64,000 bases of DNA from Azophilus sp965221465 (GTDB lineage Bacteria > Pseudomonadota > Gammaproteobacteria > Pseudomonadales > Azotimanducaceae): NCBI GenBank assembly GCA_965221465.1, contig OZ244892.1, positions 3,658,001-3,722,000 of the forward strand, given 5' to 3'. Below are positions 33,859 to 42,889 of this stretch, piece by piece. Made by a program: the position numbers and the translations under genes. A model generated the notes under the pieces. That model worked only from the letters and a program-made list of their open reading frames with translations. It was not told the DNA's origin and ran no database searches. How positions within the stretch are numbered: the stretch's first letter is position 1; the number at the start of each line of letters is the position of its first letter.

Positions 33859-36027
33859 ATGGCCACCAAGACTCGGGAAGGTGTCGAACAAAAACCCACC
33901 TTTTGTCGGATTTGCGAAGCTGGGTGCGGGGTACTTGCCGATACGAAAGACGGCAAGATCCTCAAGGTCAGACCCAATAAAAACCATGTGTTATCACAAG
34001 GATACATGTGTATCAAAGCTAGTGGCGGGGTTGATACAACCAACGACCCGGATCGAGTGACTCGACCGCTGAAGAGAATTGGCGCACCAGGAGAGTTCGA
34101 GCCTTGTACTTGGGAAGAAGCGATAGACGACATCACGCAACGATTGACATCCATCCGCGCTGAATACGGTGCTCACGCGTTTGCAACCTATTTCGCCTCC
34201 GGCGGTGCGTTGAACGCTTCTGCTGTACTTTGGTACAAAGGCTTTGTTGATGCGTTGAAGGTCAAGTGGCGCTACTCAGGCAATCACGAGGACGCCGCCA
34301 CGCGCATCGCGGCCAACGAATACCTGTACGGTATCGCTTCACCCTATGTTTTCGTGCCGGATTTCTGGAACACACAGTTTGCTATTATCCTGGGCGCAAA
34401 CCCGTATGTTTCCCACGGTTCATTGTTCTGCGAACCGCAAACAAAAAGGGCTCTCAAAGACATACTGAACCGCGACGGTCGGGTTGTCGTCGTCGATCCG
34501 CGACAAACTGAAACTGCGAAGGACTTCGAACATGTCGGAATCCGCGCCGGTACTGATGCCTATCTTCTGCTCGGGATTATCAAAACGCTAGTCGATGAAA
34601 GTCTGATCGATCACGAATTCATCAATGAGCACGTCTCAGGATTCGACGCTTTCACATCCCATTTGACGGAGATCTCTCTGACTGAGTGTGCCGACAAATG
34701 CCGGTTGCAAGTCACATTCATTCAACAGATCGCCAGAGACTTCGCTGCGGCTGAGTCTGGCGTTGTTTATGGCCGAGTCGGCACCTGCACACAGAAATAT
34801 GGAACGCTAAACAATTTCCTACAGGATGTCGTCATGGTAATGACGGGCAACCTGGGCAAACCCGGCGGATTCCTCAAGGGTTGGAGCCCCCTGCCCGGCA
34901 GCGATTCGTTCAACGCACCCATAAATCAAAACCCGACACGCGTTAGAAAACACCCTGACGTTGCGGGTTTCCACCCGTCGACATCACTCCCTGCAGACAT
35001 CACTACACCTGGCGATGGACGAGTCAGAGCACTGATGACCTTGGGTTGCAACCCAATGTTGAACAGTCCGGTTGGTGGGCCAGTCCTGGAAGCCGCGCTG
35101 GAAGACCTCGAGCTTCACTTTTCTTTGGACCACTACGTAACGGAAACCAATCGACACGCCCATTATGTCCTGCCAACCACAACCATGTATGAGCGGGACG
35201 ATCTGCCCGTGACAACCGTCGGGTCCATGCTCAGACCTTCGATCTGGGCGACCAAACCGGTAGCGGAAAAGCGTGAACAGGTTAGGGAAGAGTGGCAAAT
35301 ACTGCAAGAAATTGCCAAAAAAATGGGACTGGGCGGGGCCTACTCAGCGCCAGCGTTGCGCTGGCTGGCTCGCGTAGGCATTGAACCCAAACCTTTCCAG
35401 CTTTTCGACCTTGCTGTACGTACTGGCCCATGCGGAGACTTTTTCGGACTTAGAAAAGGCGGTATCAATCTGCGTAAACTCTTCGCTGAGTCGGGTACCG
35501 GAATCAAATTGAAGGACAAAGTACCAATCCAAAACATATCCGCCGTTATGAAAACGGCGGACAAGAAAATTCAGATTTCACCAACTTGGTTATCCGATGA
35601 AGTCAACAAGCTACTTTCAGAAGCGCCCGACACGTCGTATCCATTCATGCTAGTTGGCCGACGCGAACTCAAATCGTATAACAGTTTTATGCACAATTCA
35701 CCAACACTTTGGCCGGACGGACGCGGTCAAACGGCAATGCTCAATCCGGCCGACGCAAAGGCGTACGGCATCGAAAACGGGATGAACTTCGAAATCACTT
35801 CGAGGAGTGGATCAATCACCATTCCAGCTCAGATCTCAACGAGGGTTACGCGAGGACACGTTGTCATTCCACATGGTTGGGGGCACAACGGCGGTTGGTC
35901 CAGGGCAAATGCGGCAAAAGGAGTGAGCCCGAACATCCTGACCAGTAGCCAGGTGCAAGACACAGACGCGATCACGGGGGGGACCATCCTCAATGGTGTT
36001 CCCATCAGAATCGGCGCGATTACATGA
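33859..36027 (+). CDS. Stand-alone molybdopterin oxidoreductase (MopB family) 2
   Basis: A 722-residue bis-MGD enzyme with a [4Fe-4S] cluster at Cys16, Cys19, Cys23 and Cys51 (CRICEAGC ... MCIKAS). Other family signs are TNDPDRVTRPLKRIG, TWEEAIDDITQRL, IILGANPYVSHGS, VVMVMTGNLGKPGG and a C-terminal MGD barrel (MLNPADAKAYGIENGMNFEI). The ATG at 33859 with AGGGG upstream is chosen over 33802. No Tat signal, so it is cytoplasmic. It is only distantly similar to Mo-enzymes 1 and 3. It precedes an LLM flavoprotein in the same direction. The substrate is unknown. Confidence 0.9.
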   Translation: MATKTREGVEQKPTFCRICEAGCGVLADTKDGKILKVRPNKNHVLSQGYMCIKASGGVDTTNDPDRVTRPLKRIGAPGEFEPCTWEEAIDDITQRLTSIRAEYGAHAFATYFASGGALNASAVLWYKGFVDALKVKWRYSGNHEDAATRIAANEYLYGIASPYVFVPDFWNTQFAIILGANPYVSHGSLFCEPQTKRALKDILNRDGRVVVVDPRQTETAKDFEHVGIRAGTDAYLLLGIIKTLVDESLIDHEFINEHVSGFDAFTSHLTEISLTECADKCRLQVTFIQQIARDFAAAESGVVYGRVGTCTQKYGTLNNFLQDVVMVMTGNLGKPGGFLKGWSPLPGSDSFNAPINQNPTRVRKHPDVAGFHPSTSLPADITTPGDGRVRALMTLGCNPMLNSPVGGPVLEAALEDLELHFSLDHYVTETNRHAHYVLPTTTMYERDDLPVTTVGSMLRPSIWATKPVAEKREQVREEWQILQEIAKKMGLGGAYSAPALRWLARVGIEPKPFQLFDLAVRTGPCGDFFGLRKGGINLRKLFAESGTGIKLKDKVPIQNISAVMKTADKKIQISPTWLSDEVNKLLSEAPDTSYPFMLVGRRELKSYNSFMHNSPTLWPDGRGQTAMLNPADAKAYGIENGMNFEITSRSGSITIPAQISTRVTRGHVVIPHGWGHNGGWSRANAAKGVSPNILTSSQVQDTDAITGGTILNGVPIRIGAIT

Positions 36028-36122
36028 CACGGTGTCGATCAGTCGGTCACCAATGAGTGATCGAATATCGCAAGTCAACCGACAAGCGCTCTTATTCGAA
36101 CCTGCAATCAAAGAGTTTTGCT

Positions 36123-37349
36123 ATGAAATTTGGAATTTTTTATGAAATCCAAGTCCCAAAGCCATGGGACGAGGATGCTGAACACCGTGCCTTTCATGAA
36201 GCGATAGACCAAGCTGTTTTGGCAGACAAGCTGGGATTCGATGTCATCTGGTCCGCAGAGCATCATTTTCTCGAGGAATACAGTCACAATTCTGCGCCAG
36301 AAATATTTCTCGCCGCGGTTGCTGCGAAAACCGAACGTATTCGAATTGGTCATGGGATAAAACACCTCACCACCAACCACCCGCTACGCGTCGCCGAGCA
36401 AGCTGCAACCTTAGACATCATTTCAAGCGGAAGGCTGGAACTAGGATACGGCGAAGGTTCCAATACAACGGAACTGCATCCATTCGATGTCAGATTCCGA
36501 GAAAAGCGAGAGCTTTGGGAAGATGCGGTAAAGGCGACCGTCCCGTGTTTCTATAACGATAGTTGGGCATACTCCGGCACTCACTTTGAGTTTCCAGCAC
36601 GAAACGTTTTACCCAAGCCAGTACAAGAGCCACACCCTCCACTCTGGGTGGCGTGTTCGCAATTGAAGACCATCCGCGACGCGGCTCGTTGGGGCATGGG
36701 TGCAATGGGATTCGCGTTCATTGACGATGTTGCTGCGAAGGCGTGGGTGAACGCGTACTACAACGAGTATCTGAATAATCTTGATCCACTAACCGATTAT
36801 GAAACGAATCCACAGCTAACCTGCAGCTATTACTTCTCTTGCGGAAAAACCGATGAGCTTGCGAGGAAAAAGGCAGACGGCGCAACGTTCTTCGAATTCG
36901 CGCTCGGAAACTATCAAAAGAACGGCCCGTTCGATGCAGGCACAACCGATTTCTGGGGCCAGTATCTCGAATGGAGGAAAACCGAGAAGGCGGCGAAGAA
37001 AGAAAACGCTCTAAGCAAAACCCAGATGATCGGGTCGCCGGAGACATTGCGCCAGAGACTTCGTGAACTACACTCGCGCCACATCGATCAGGCCTTGTTG
37101 ATTGCGCAGACAGGCAAGACAACACATCAGCAAATCTGTGAGAGTCTGGAAATCTTCGCCTCAGAAGTGATGCCGGAATTTCATGATCTCGATCAAGAAC
37201 ACCAGAACTGGAAACAGAAGGTTCTCAACCGTGAGATTGTGCTGGAGGACATCGATACGAGTTCGCATCAGAATCACGGTGGCGCGATTGATCAATCAAT
37301 CAAAACATCGCATCTGGAACAAGAAAGGGCATTCGCAAAGAACATCTGA
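36123..37349 (+). CDS. LLM-class (luciferase-like) flavin-dependent oxidoreductase 1
   Basis: A 408-residue bacterial-luciferase-like monooxygenase: MKFGIFYEIQVPKPW at the start, LGFDVIWSAEHHF (active-site His region), HLTTNHPLRVAEQAATLDII, GRLELGYGEGSN and PPLWVACSQ. These enzymes use FMNH2 or F420H2 to oxidise aldehydes, ketones or organosulfur compounds, or act as F420 reductases. The C-terminal tail of about 60 residues is longer than usual. The ATG at 36123 begins at the first beta strand of the barrel. It probably forms an operon with Mo-oxidoreductase 2 (95-base gap). Confidence 0.9.
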   Translation: MKFGIFYEIQVPKPWDEDAEHRAFHEAIDQAVLADKLGFDVIWSAEHHFLEEYSHNSAPEIFLAAVAAKTERIRIGHGIKHLTTNHPLRVAEQAATLDIISSGRLELGYGEGSNTTELHPFDVRFREKRELWEDAVKATVPCFYNDSWAYSGTHFEFPARNVLPKPVQEPHPPLWVACSQLKTIRDAARWGMGAMGFAFIDDVAAKAWVNAYYNEYLNNLDPLTDYETNPQLTCSYYFSCGKTDELARKKADGATFFEFALGNYQKNGPFDAGTTDFWGQYLEWRKTEKAAKKENALSKTQMIGSPETLRQRLRELHSRHIDQALLIAQTGKTTHQQICESLEIFASEVMPEFHDLDQEHQNWKQKVLNREIVLEDIDTSSHQNHGGAIDQSIKTSHLEQERAFAKNI

Positions 37350-37555
37350 CGAGCGACGTCTGCCTTATCGCCAACACGAAATCCCTGTTGATAGAGTAGC
37401 GGTTTGCTTTAGAAACTCGAATGTCCAACCAGGTAACCGGGTAATGCGTCTTGCGTCAAACAGTATCGAGTTGGTGGTCCACTTCTGTGCGATACACCTG
37501 GTTACCGGTTCGGTTGTATCCGGCAATGGACGGCGGAGCGGCACCACGACGGGCA

Positions 37556-38740
37556 CTACAACCCCAGCCTCTGCTTTGCCAGAATATTTCGTTGAATTTC
37601 ATTTGAACCGGCATATATGGATGCCGCGCGATTATTCAAATACCGCGGCATCGCTGCCGCTGCGGTGAGTGAGCCTATTGGCTCTACTTCGCTTCGAAAT
37701 TCGCGAACGCCAGGTTGGAATGGAACGGCGTAATGAGTAACAGCCTGCAAGAGCAGTTCATCAATTCGCTGACGAAGTTCGGTCCGCCGGATCTTTAAAG
37801 CAGAGGAAACCGGCCCGACTGATTGTCCGGATTCCACTGCAGAAAATGCTCTATTCTCGAAAGCGATGAAGGCTTGCACCTGAACCTCTAATTCCGCGAG
37901 ATGCCTCGCGAACGAAGGGTCTTGATGCAAATCCTCACCGATAGATGCTTGTCCCTGTACGAACTCTCGCAGATGATTGATTCCAACCATCATCGCCGTG
38001 GCCGAACGCCCGCCTCGCTCATGACTGAGCAGGTACTTGGCCACAGACCATCCATCGTTTTCCTCGCCCAGACGGCTCGATACCGGTACTCGTGTATCGT
38101 CGAAAAAAACCTGGTTGAATTCGTGATCTCCCGAAATCGACATGATTGGTCGGATTTCAATGCCAGGCAGATCGATGTCGAACAAAAGAAACGTAATTCC
38201 CTGCTGTTTCTTGGCAGCATTGTCTGTCCGCACCAAGCAGAAGATTCGATTGCACACGTGCGCGTGCGTCGTCCATGTCTTTGTCCCATTGATGACGTAT
38301 TCGTCCCCGTCGCGCACGGCCGCGCACTTCAACGCAGCAAGGTCTGATCCGGCGTCGGGCTCCGAATACCCTTGTGCCCACCAATCCTTGCCTTCTCGAA
38401 TCCTTGGAAGATAGAACTGTTTTTGTTCGCTGGTGCCATAGTGCATGATTGCTGGCCCGACCATTTTCGAACCATTCGGAGGCAATCTGGGTGCCATTGC
38501 CAAACTCAGTTCCCTCTGCCATATCGTGTGCTGCGCCAGATCCCATCCAGTGCCACCCCACTCGACAGGCCAATCGGGTACCGCCCACCCCTGTTGGTTC
38601 AGAATCCTTAGCCACTCTACTGCCACCGGCTTGTCGGCATATATGCCTGCCTCGAGACGACCCGCTTTACGCAATTCGGGCGTGAGATTCTCGTTCAGGA
38701 AGGTTCGGACTTCGTCAGTAAACGACAGTTCGTTATACAT
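37556..38740 (-). CDS. Acyl-CoA dehydrogenase 1
   Basis: A 394-residue flavoprotein that introduces a double bond at C2-C3 of an acyl-CoA. It has the FAD-binding YSEPDAGSDLAALKCAA and TKTWTTHAH motifs, the middle domain (DHEFNQVFFDDTRVP) and the C-terminal RAASIYAGSNEIQRNILA. The base Glu is not at the usual position of short/medium-chain enzymes with certainty; the family resembles FadE-type enzymes of steroid and branched-chain catabolism. The ATG at 38740 is at the natural N-terminus. It is convergent with the LLM gene across 206 bases. Confidence 0.93.
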   Translation of the reverse strand: MYNELSFTDEVRTFLNENLTPELRKAGRLEAGIYADKPVAVEWLRILNQQGWAVPDWPVEWGGTGWDLAQHTIWQRELSLAMAPRLPPNGSKMVGPAIMHYGTSEQKQFYLPRIREGKDWWAQGYSEPDAGSDLAALKCAAVRDGDEYVINGTKTWTTHAHVCNRIFCLVRTDNAAKKQQGITFLLFDIDLPGIEIRPIMSISGDHEFNQVFFDDTRVPVSSRLGEENDGWSVAKYLLSHERGGRSATAMMVGINHLREFVQGQASIGEDLHQDPSFARHLAELEVQVQAFIAFENRAFSAVESGQSVGPVSSALKIRRTELRQRIDELLLQAVTHYAVPFQPGVREFRSEVEPIGSLTAAAAMPRYLNNRAASIYAGSNEIQRNILAKQRLGL

Positions 38741-38910
38741 ATGTCAACAACAATCACCAACTTTCTGCTGCGGACGCGGATTTCCGCGCCGGACCACAGG
38801 TGCCGCTCAATTGAGGCGACGGCGGCGGGAATGGTCTCCGCGAGGGGCATTCTCGGTTGAACTCGAGAGTCGTGCCCTCAGGCTGGCGCAGGATTTCAGT
38901 GAGTTCCATA

Positions 38911-38970
38911 GCTCGGAAGATTACTCGGAAGTGCTCGGAAGGCAAAGTGCTTCCGAGCTTGGTTCCGAGC
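38911..38970. repeat. Nested inverted repeats of CTCGGAAG
   Basis: GCTCGGAAG (38933-38941) and CTTCCGAGC (38950-38958) make a perfect 9-bp stem with an 8-base loop. CTCGGAA (38924-38930) and TTCCGAG (38963-38969) form an outer arm pair, and another GCTCGGAAGA lies at 38911. The gap 38741-39041 has no gene. It lies after the last gene of the ABC operon and may stabilise or end its transcript, though no T-run follows. It marks the boundary between AT-rich and GC-rich DNA. Confidence 0.6.
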
Positions 38971-39041
38971 TCGGGGCAACTCGAACTCACCTGCAAAATC
39001 GGCGCAATGCGCCTGAAAGCCGCCAGGCACGACGTCTCGAT

Positions 39042-40292
39042 TCACTTGCCCATTGCACCGAAGTCAGGCCGTTGCCGGATGCTTGCGCTTGTGACAGCCT
39101 CATCGCGAAACAGCCTGGGATAGTAGTAGTTCCTGAGGGCGGCATGAAAATCGCGCACGCGTTGCTCATAGGCCATCGAGGCCGCCATGTTCGTGCCCGC
39201 AATGGCCTGCAGGGCGCGGTTGGAGAGTGCGGGCGGTGACAGCCAGGCGAGCGTACCCGACAGTCGGTCACGCTCGATGCGCCCTTCGCGATAGGCCTGC
39301 GACAGCGGCTCGGCGGTCTGGTCGCCGACTTGCTGAAAGGCGTAGTACCACTTCCACTCGAATGGCCGGTCGACCTGCGTGTAATCCGCCCACTGCGGAT
39401 GGCGCTCCACGAAGGGCTGCATGGTCGCGGACTTCGGCAAGTCCCAGGCGTCGTTCACCGCCTCCCTTTGAAGAAGCATGATTTCGCCGCCGTCCGGCAC
39501 GGGCACGGCAGCCTCCACGGAACTCTCGATGGCGGCGGGGACGACGACCGCAAGCGCCAGCCACGCGCCGACCAGCGCGGTCAGGTTGACGGGGCTGCTC
39601 CAGCCGAAACGGTCGATGGCGGCGCAAACGCCCCACCAGAAACCGATGTGCAAGACCACGACGAGGCTGGCAAGGCCAAGCTCCAAAGCGCCTGTTCTGC
39701 CCGGCAATCCGCCAACCCAGAGCGGCACGACCAGGCACAGCATCAGTGCGCCAACCCGCAAGGCCGCCCGCGCCAGCCACGGGCTGCCCGGGCTCGCTGC
39801 GGTTGCGCCGAGCAATTCGTAGCGCCCCGCCGCGCGCTCCCGGGAACGCAGGTCATGCAGCAGCAGGATCAGCAACAACGGACCAAGCAGGTTTGCGGCG
39901 AAGGCGAAGTCGAAACGGCCAATCAGGGCAAACTCGGGATTGTCCGCGTCGGTTTCGTAAATCTGCCCCTCCAGTGCAAGCGCGCGGATATGGTGCTTCC
40001 AAGGCGACGTGTCGCGCTGGCCGAGCGCGGCAAAGGCGAAATCCGACGGCCGATCGTAGGTCAGGTGGAAGGTGTAATAGGCCACCTCGCCCCAGTCCTG
40101 GTACAGCCCATCCACCACTGCCCGCTCGGCGCGGTCGGCTTCGATCAATTCGTTCAGGGCCGTGCGTTGCGCGGTGACCTCGCGCAGACCTAGAAGTACT
40201 GAGACGGCCGCAACCAGCACGGCGATACCGAGCCAAAGCAACGCCGCACGGTCATTGATCAGAAACCGAAGTTCGCGCTCGAGCCCGGTCAT
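39042..40292 (-). CDS. ABC-2 type transporter permease (DUF3526 family) 2
   Basis: A membrane protein of 416 residues: one N-terminal helix (LLWLGIAVLVAAVSVLLGL), a long extracytoplasmic loop with GRFDFAFAANLLGPLLLILLLHD, then several further helices. Membrane-spanning ABC-2 proteins with a large periplasmic loop export lipids, peptides or metal chelators. The ATG at 40292 overlaps the stop of the upstream permease (ATGA), so both are co-translated and probably form a heterodimer. Last gene of the operon; a nested hairpin follows. Confidence 0.85.
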   Translation of the reverse strand: MTGLERELRFLINDRAALLWLGIAVLVAAVSVLLGLREVTAQRTALNELIEADRAERAVVDGLYQDWGEVAYYTFHLTYDRPSDFAFAALGQRDTSPWKHHIRALALEGQIYETDADNPEFALIGRFDFAFAANLLGPLLLILLLHDLRSRERAAGRYELLGATAASPGSPWLARAALRVGALMLCLVVPLWVGGLPGRTGALELGLASLVVVLHIGFWWGVCAAIDRFGWSSPVNLTALVGAWLALAVVVPAAIESSVEAAVPVPDGGEIMLLQREAVNDAWDLPKSATMQPFVERHPQWADYTQVDRPFEWKWYYAFQQVGDQTAEPLSQAYREGRIERDRLSGTLAWLSPPALSNRALQAIAGTNMAASMAYEQRVRDFHAALRNYYYPRLFRDEAVTSASIRQRPDFGAMGK

Positions 40293-41728
40293 GGCTGCAT
40301 CCTTCGTGCGGCAAGAAGGCCGCCGATGGTCAGCAACAGCAGCCACCCCGCCAGCATGGCGACGAAAGCCCCGGCGCGAGCCAGGCGTTCCCCGGCCGCG
40401 GCGGGCTGGAAGGAGAACGTATCGAGCACGCTCCAGTTTTCGGCCGACATGCGCGTACGCCGTTCGGATGCGGTGTCGTTGCTGCGATTGATGTCAACGA
40501 TGTAGTCGAGTTGCTCGGCATGCACGCGGTTTAAGCCCTGCACGAAGTCGAAGCGCACGGCCTCGGCTTCGCGCAGGAAGCGATGGTGGGTGGCCAGGTC
40601 AGTCCCCGACAGCGCGCGGGAACCTGCGGCGACCGCCACCACTGGGGAGAGCCAGCCAAAGGCGGCGGCGAACCGGGCTTGGGCCACTTCGAGCGCCATG
40701 CGCTCTTCGGCATGTCTGTTCATCACTTCGGTCAAATCCGCCTCCGCGGTTCCAGCGACCACGCCCCGAAAATTGACCGGCAAGTCTTCCAATCGCTGCA
40801 CATTGTATTGCGCCAGCAGATTCGCCCTGAGCTGCTGGAAGGCCGGCGCGTCGGCATAGTGGCTATCACCGACCACGCGCAGCTCGGCCTGCATGTCGAG
40901 GTCGGTCATGAGCTTGCCCGGAACGGGGATTGCGCTGCTTGCAGATTCGACGGCAATGCGCGGGACGATCAAGGCGGTGCCCAGCCAGAGCAGGGCCAGT
41001 ATGGCGAGGGCAACGCTGCGCGACCGGGCGACGCTCGACACCAGCAGGATGAGACCGCACCAGACCAGCAAGTAAACCGTGTAAAGCCCCATGACGCCCA
41101 CGCTGGCCAGCGGCGCAGCGCCCTGCAAGATGGCGACCGCGCACATGACCGCAAGGGGCAGCAACAGCGCAAGGGATGCTGCCGCCAGGGCCATCCACTT
41201 GGCGATGTAGAGCTGAATACCGGTCACGCCCTGCGCCAGCAGCGGCACCAGGGTGTTCTCTTCGCGCTCGCGAATGATCAGGCCATGGCCGATGGCGATC
41301 AGCAGCAAGGGCAGGAATAGCTGATAGACCAGCGCGCCCGTCAAATCCTCGAATCCGCCAAGTTCGGCGCTCGCCCTGGCGTCGGCGAACATGGCGGTGT
41401 TTTGCCGGTGGCCCTCCAGGAAAATCGATTGCCCGGTGACCGGGTCCACGCCCGGGTCGATCATCGCAAGGGGCGCGGGGGCGCGGAACACGTAGTGACC
41501 GTAATGCACCATGCGATGCGGGTGGCGGTCGGGCTGGGACAGAAAGGTCTCTTCGGCAGCCGCCTGCTGTTCCGCGCGCCCGTGTTGCTCCTTGCTCATC
41601 CTGAGCGCCGTCACAACGCTCGTCGAGGTCAGCAGCAGCACGAAGATCAGCAACGTATTGAGCGCGAGCCGTGACCTGAGCCACAGCCGCCACTCTTCCC
41701 CGGCGATGGTGAACAGCTTGCCCATCAT
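40289..41728 (-). CDS. ABC-2 type transporter permease (DUF3526 family) 1
   Basis: A 479-residue permease with an N-terminal helix (LNTLLIFVLLLTSTSVVTA), a periplasmic loop, four or five central helices (LVYQLFLPLLLIAIGHGLII, then LYTVYLLVWCGLILLVSS) and a C-terminal helix (FVAMLAGWLLLLTIGG). REREENTLVPLLAQG is the cytoplasmic coupling segment typical of ABC-2 permeases. It overlaps the ATPase gene stop by 4 bases and the next permease by 4. The pair resembles permeases found with TonB siderophore receptors, fitting this context. Confidence 0.87.
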   Translation of the reverse strand: MMGKLFTIAGEEWRLWLRSRLALNTLLIFVLLLTSTSVVTALRMSKEQHGRAEQQAAAEETFLSQPDRHPHRMVHYGHYVFRAPAPLAMIDPGVDPVTGQSIFLEGHRQNTAMFADARASAELGGFEDLTGALVYQLFLPLLLIAIGHGLIIREREENTLVPLLAQGVTGIQLYIAKWMALAAASLALLLPLAVMCAVAILQGAAPLASVGVMGLYTVYLLVWCGLILLVSSVARSRSVALAILALLWLGTALIVPRIAVESASSAIPVPGKLMTDLDMQAELRVVGDSHYADAPAFQQLRANLLAQYNVQRLEDLPVNFRGVVAGTAEADLTEVMNRHAEERMALEVAQARFAAAFGWLSPVVAVAAGSRALSGTDLATHHRFLREAEAVRFDFVQGLNRVHAEQLDYIVDINRSNDTASERRTRMSAENWSVLDTFSFQPAAAGERLARAGAFVAMLAGWLLLLTIGGLLAARRMQP

Positions 41729-42444
41729 GCGGCCGCTCGGGTGGCGAAGGCGGCGTGCACCGCCTCGGTGTCGATGCGGTCCATGCCCGATGGCCGGTCG
41801 AAGGTGCCTACCAACTCGCCCTTGCGCAGAAGATGGATGCGGTCTGCCACATGGCAGGCGCCGTAAACGTCATGGGTGACCAGCAAAATGGTTCGGCCGT
41901 CTTCGGCAAGATCTCTCACGAGCCGATTGAAATCGTCAATTGCCGCGGGGTCCAGGCCGGAGGTCGGCTCGTCGAGCAGCAGAATCGGCGCCTCTCTCAG
42001 GATTGCAAGGGCAATCGCGACCTTTTGGCGCATGCCCTTGGAGTAGGTTTGCATGCGCTTCTCGCGGGCTTCGGGCTGCAGCGCGACGCGGTCCAGGGCG
42101 GCATCGAGCGCTTGCCGGTCGGTATCCTTGTTGGCGAGAGACAGGAAGTAGCGCAGGTTCTCATAGGCGTTCAGGTGACCGTACAGCTTGGCCGCCTCGG
42201 GCAGGTAGGCGATGGCTTGTCGGGCAGCGCTGACGTTTTCGTGCACGCTGCGGCCCTGAACGTGTGCGCTTCCCGACGCGGGGGCAAGAAAGCCGAGGAA
42301 GGTCAGCAAGGTGGTCGACTTGCCGGCCCCGTTGCCGCCGAGCAAGGCATGAACCTCGCCTTGCTCCAGCTGCAAGGAGACATCCTTCAGCACTTGCTGG
42401 CCGGAGCGCTGAACGCTGAGCGCCTGGGCTGAGATCATGGACAT
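41725..42444 (-). CDS. ABC transporter ATP-binding protein
   Basis: A 239-residue ATPase: Walker A GGNGAGKSTT, Q-loop region, signature YSKGMRQKVAIA (an LSGGQ variant common to ABC-2 exporters), Walker B ILLLDEPTSGLD and switch VTHD. The ATG at 42444 with GGAG upstream is used; the long open frame to 42723 overlaps the upstream fragment and is not coding. It powers the two permeases encoded directly downstream. The exported molecule is unknown; the siderophore-type receptor upstream suggests a chelator or a metal-related compound (inference). Confidence 0.95.
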   Translation of the reverse strand: MSMISAQALSVQRSGQQVLKDVSLQLEQGEVHALLGGNGAGKSTTLLTFLGFLAPASGSAHVQGRSVHENVSAARQAIAYLPEAAKLYGHLNAYENLRYFLSLANKDTDRQALDAALDRVALQPEAREKRMQTYSKGMRQKVAIALAILREAPILLLDEPTSGLDPAAIDDFNRLVRDLAEDGRTILLVTHDVYGACHVADRIHLLRKGELVGTFDRPSGMDRIDTEAVHAAFATRAAA

Positions 42445-42478
42445 CGATTGAATCTCCAGGGTTGGTTGAACACGCGGT

Positions 42479-42838
42479 CTAGAAGTATCTGAGCCAGGGC
42501 CTGCTGCGCTTCTCGCGGTGCTTGTAAGAAGCGAAAGCGCGCGCGATGGGGTAGTGCGCCAGCGCCAAAGCCAGGGTGCCTGCCCAAATCCACGCCACGC
42601 TGCTCGAGCCGAAACGCTCTCCGTGGGTTGCGCCGAACACCAGGAACAGCACCCAGTAGGCGGCCAACAACACATACAAGTGCACGACGTACATGAACAT
42701 GGGCACCGAGCCAAAAGCCTCAATGGCGCGCAACAGCTTGTTTCCGACGCGCAGGACGTCGATGGACGCGATGCGGGTTGCTGCCGTGCTTTCGTTGGTC
42801 ATGCTGGGCGGCTCTGGGGGTGATTCGGGCTGGTCCAT
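42479..42838 (-). pseudogene. DUF1624/acyltransferase-like membrane protein with internal deletion
   Basis: A 119-residue frame that joins the two ends of a much larger family. The N-terminal TRIASIDVLR is the usual beginning of DUF1624 (heparan-glucosaminide acetyltransferase-like) proteins, just before the first helix. It runs directly into VGNKLLRAIEAFGSVPMFMY and VVHLYVLLAAYWVLFLVF, which is the C-terminal helix region of the same family, ending in the usual basic tail and WLRYF. About 250-300 central residues with most membrane helices and the catalytic His are missing, in frame. It lies between the receptor and the ABC genes and is probably inactive. Confidence 0.65.
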
Positions 42839-42889
42839 GGTGCAACCGGAAGTGGTCGCACCATGGACCTGATCAAAGTCCTATTGCAG

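Noticed and set aside
37400..37520. Pair of GGTAACC-centred near-palindromes (AACCAGGTAACCGG and CACCTGGTTACCGG) between the LLM and acyl-CoA dehydrogenase genes
   Set aside because: They lie between convergent genes, where an operator is unlikely, and short palindromes of this kind arise easily by chance.
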